This document shows positions 63,424 to 64,000 of a DNA stretch of 64,000 nucleotides, piece by piece. How positions within the stretch are numbered: position 1 is the stretch's first letter; the number at the start of each line of letters is the position of its first letter. The stretch covers positions 184,501-248,500 of the forward strand of contig NC_132986.1 of NCBI RefSeq assembly GCF_047496725.1, read 5' to 3'. Position numbers and translations under genes: made by a program. The notes below the pieces were generated by a model. It was given only the letters and a program-made list of their open reading frames with translations. It had not been told where the DNA came from and did no database searches. Origin of the DNA: Anoplolepis gracilipes. Taxonomy: Eukaryota > Arthropoda > Insecta > Hymenoptera > Formicidae.

Positions 63424-64000
63424 TGTAAGCATACAAAATTTTTTTAATTAGAGAAAAATGTTAATTTTTTACTTATTTAAATAAAAATTGTCCGAATTAT
63501 ATCATGTTTGCTGTCATAATCGTAAAAATTTCATTAATTCTTATTACATTATAAATTTTAAAAAAGATAAAATAAAAAATAAAAGTTTTTATTTTTACTT
63601 GACAAATATTTTAATTTATATAACTAAAGCATTAGAGCTAAAAAAAAATCCCCGCTAAATATTTATAATCGTATAAATTCTTGTATTACTAATAAAAAAG
63701 TTAATGCGAGACACTTTCTGTAACAACTAATCGTGATTTGAAAGGAAAGAAATATTACTTATCAAAATTAATTAACCGAAATCATTGTTGCAAGAGGCTC
63801 TTATATAATATATGAATACATAATTATAATATAATTTTATTTAATTTATATATTGTAATTCTATTCATCAGTTGACTCATTTAATTCATCTATTTGGCGC
63901 TTTCAATTTACAATTTTAATAGCAGGACGTTTGATATATTAATGTCGAAAAAAAGCTTTATTAATTGTTGTTAATTAATGCCGATTATGCAACTGATTCA

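Larger units (their letters stand above)
61380..64000. other. Downstream AT-rich flank of the gene
   Basis: Mostly AT-rich. A weakly protein-like 83-codon frame lies at 62270-62521 but lacks splice context. The GC-rich tract at 62.87 kb is the only compositional break. Confidence 0.5.

Overview
The window looks like non-coding DNA from an insect nuclear genome. It is AT-rich, has short introns with GT-AG boundaries in its one convincing gene, is very dense in (GA/CT)n, (GT/CA)n and (TA)n microsatellites, has sharply bounded CpG-rich islands, and carries short DNA-transposon relics flanked by TA. This mix fits Hymenoptera, perhaps an ant. That placement is inference from style and composition; no marker gene fixes the species. 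Nothing resembles a prokaryotic operon, CRISPR array, rRNA or tRNA gene.

Only one protein-coding gene is well supported: a three-exon plus-strand gene at 60348-61251, encoding a lysine- and aspartate-rich, probably helical protein of 214 residues that I do not recognise. Its two introns are short (179 and 80 bp) and both phase 0, and an AATAAA signal lies about 120 bases after the stop. GCGAC/GCGGC-type GC-rich tracts lie on both sides, at 59.05 kb and, in the opposite orientation, at 62.87 kb. Weaker coding candidates are an exon-like block open on both strands (24037-24357), a short open frame ending at a splice-donor-like site (46828-47070), and a decayed coding-like stretch (45750-46260).

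Layout: 1-7.3 kb is AT-rich and gene-free. 7.3-30 kb is gene-free DNA with many microsatellites, a 55-bp tandem array (8.95 kb), small inverted-repeat elements (9.72, 19.2, 29.4 kb), a CpG-rich island (22.1-22.4 kb) and a 427-bp CT tract (28.4 kb). 30-47 kb has several GC-rich, purine/pyrimidine-skewed islands (31.2-33, 38.0-38.2, 43.1-43.9 kb) and a 779-bp inverted-repeat element (42.07 kb). 47-57 kb is AT-rich with a 126-bp GT tract, another inverted-repeat element (49.64 kb) and the second copy of a dispersed repeat whose first copy is at 37.3 kb. 57-59.4 kb is GC-rich with several quadruplex-type motifs. 59.4-64 kb holds the gene and AT-rich flank.

The main result of the hunt is a set of five small inverted-repeat elements with mutually unrelated termini plus one solitary terminus of a shared family. 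Several have TA at both edges, as expected for non-autonomous Tc1/mariner-type transposons. No element contains a recognisable transposase. I found no evidence for a new multi-gene system.
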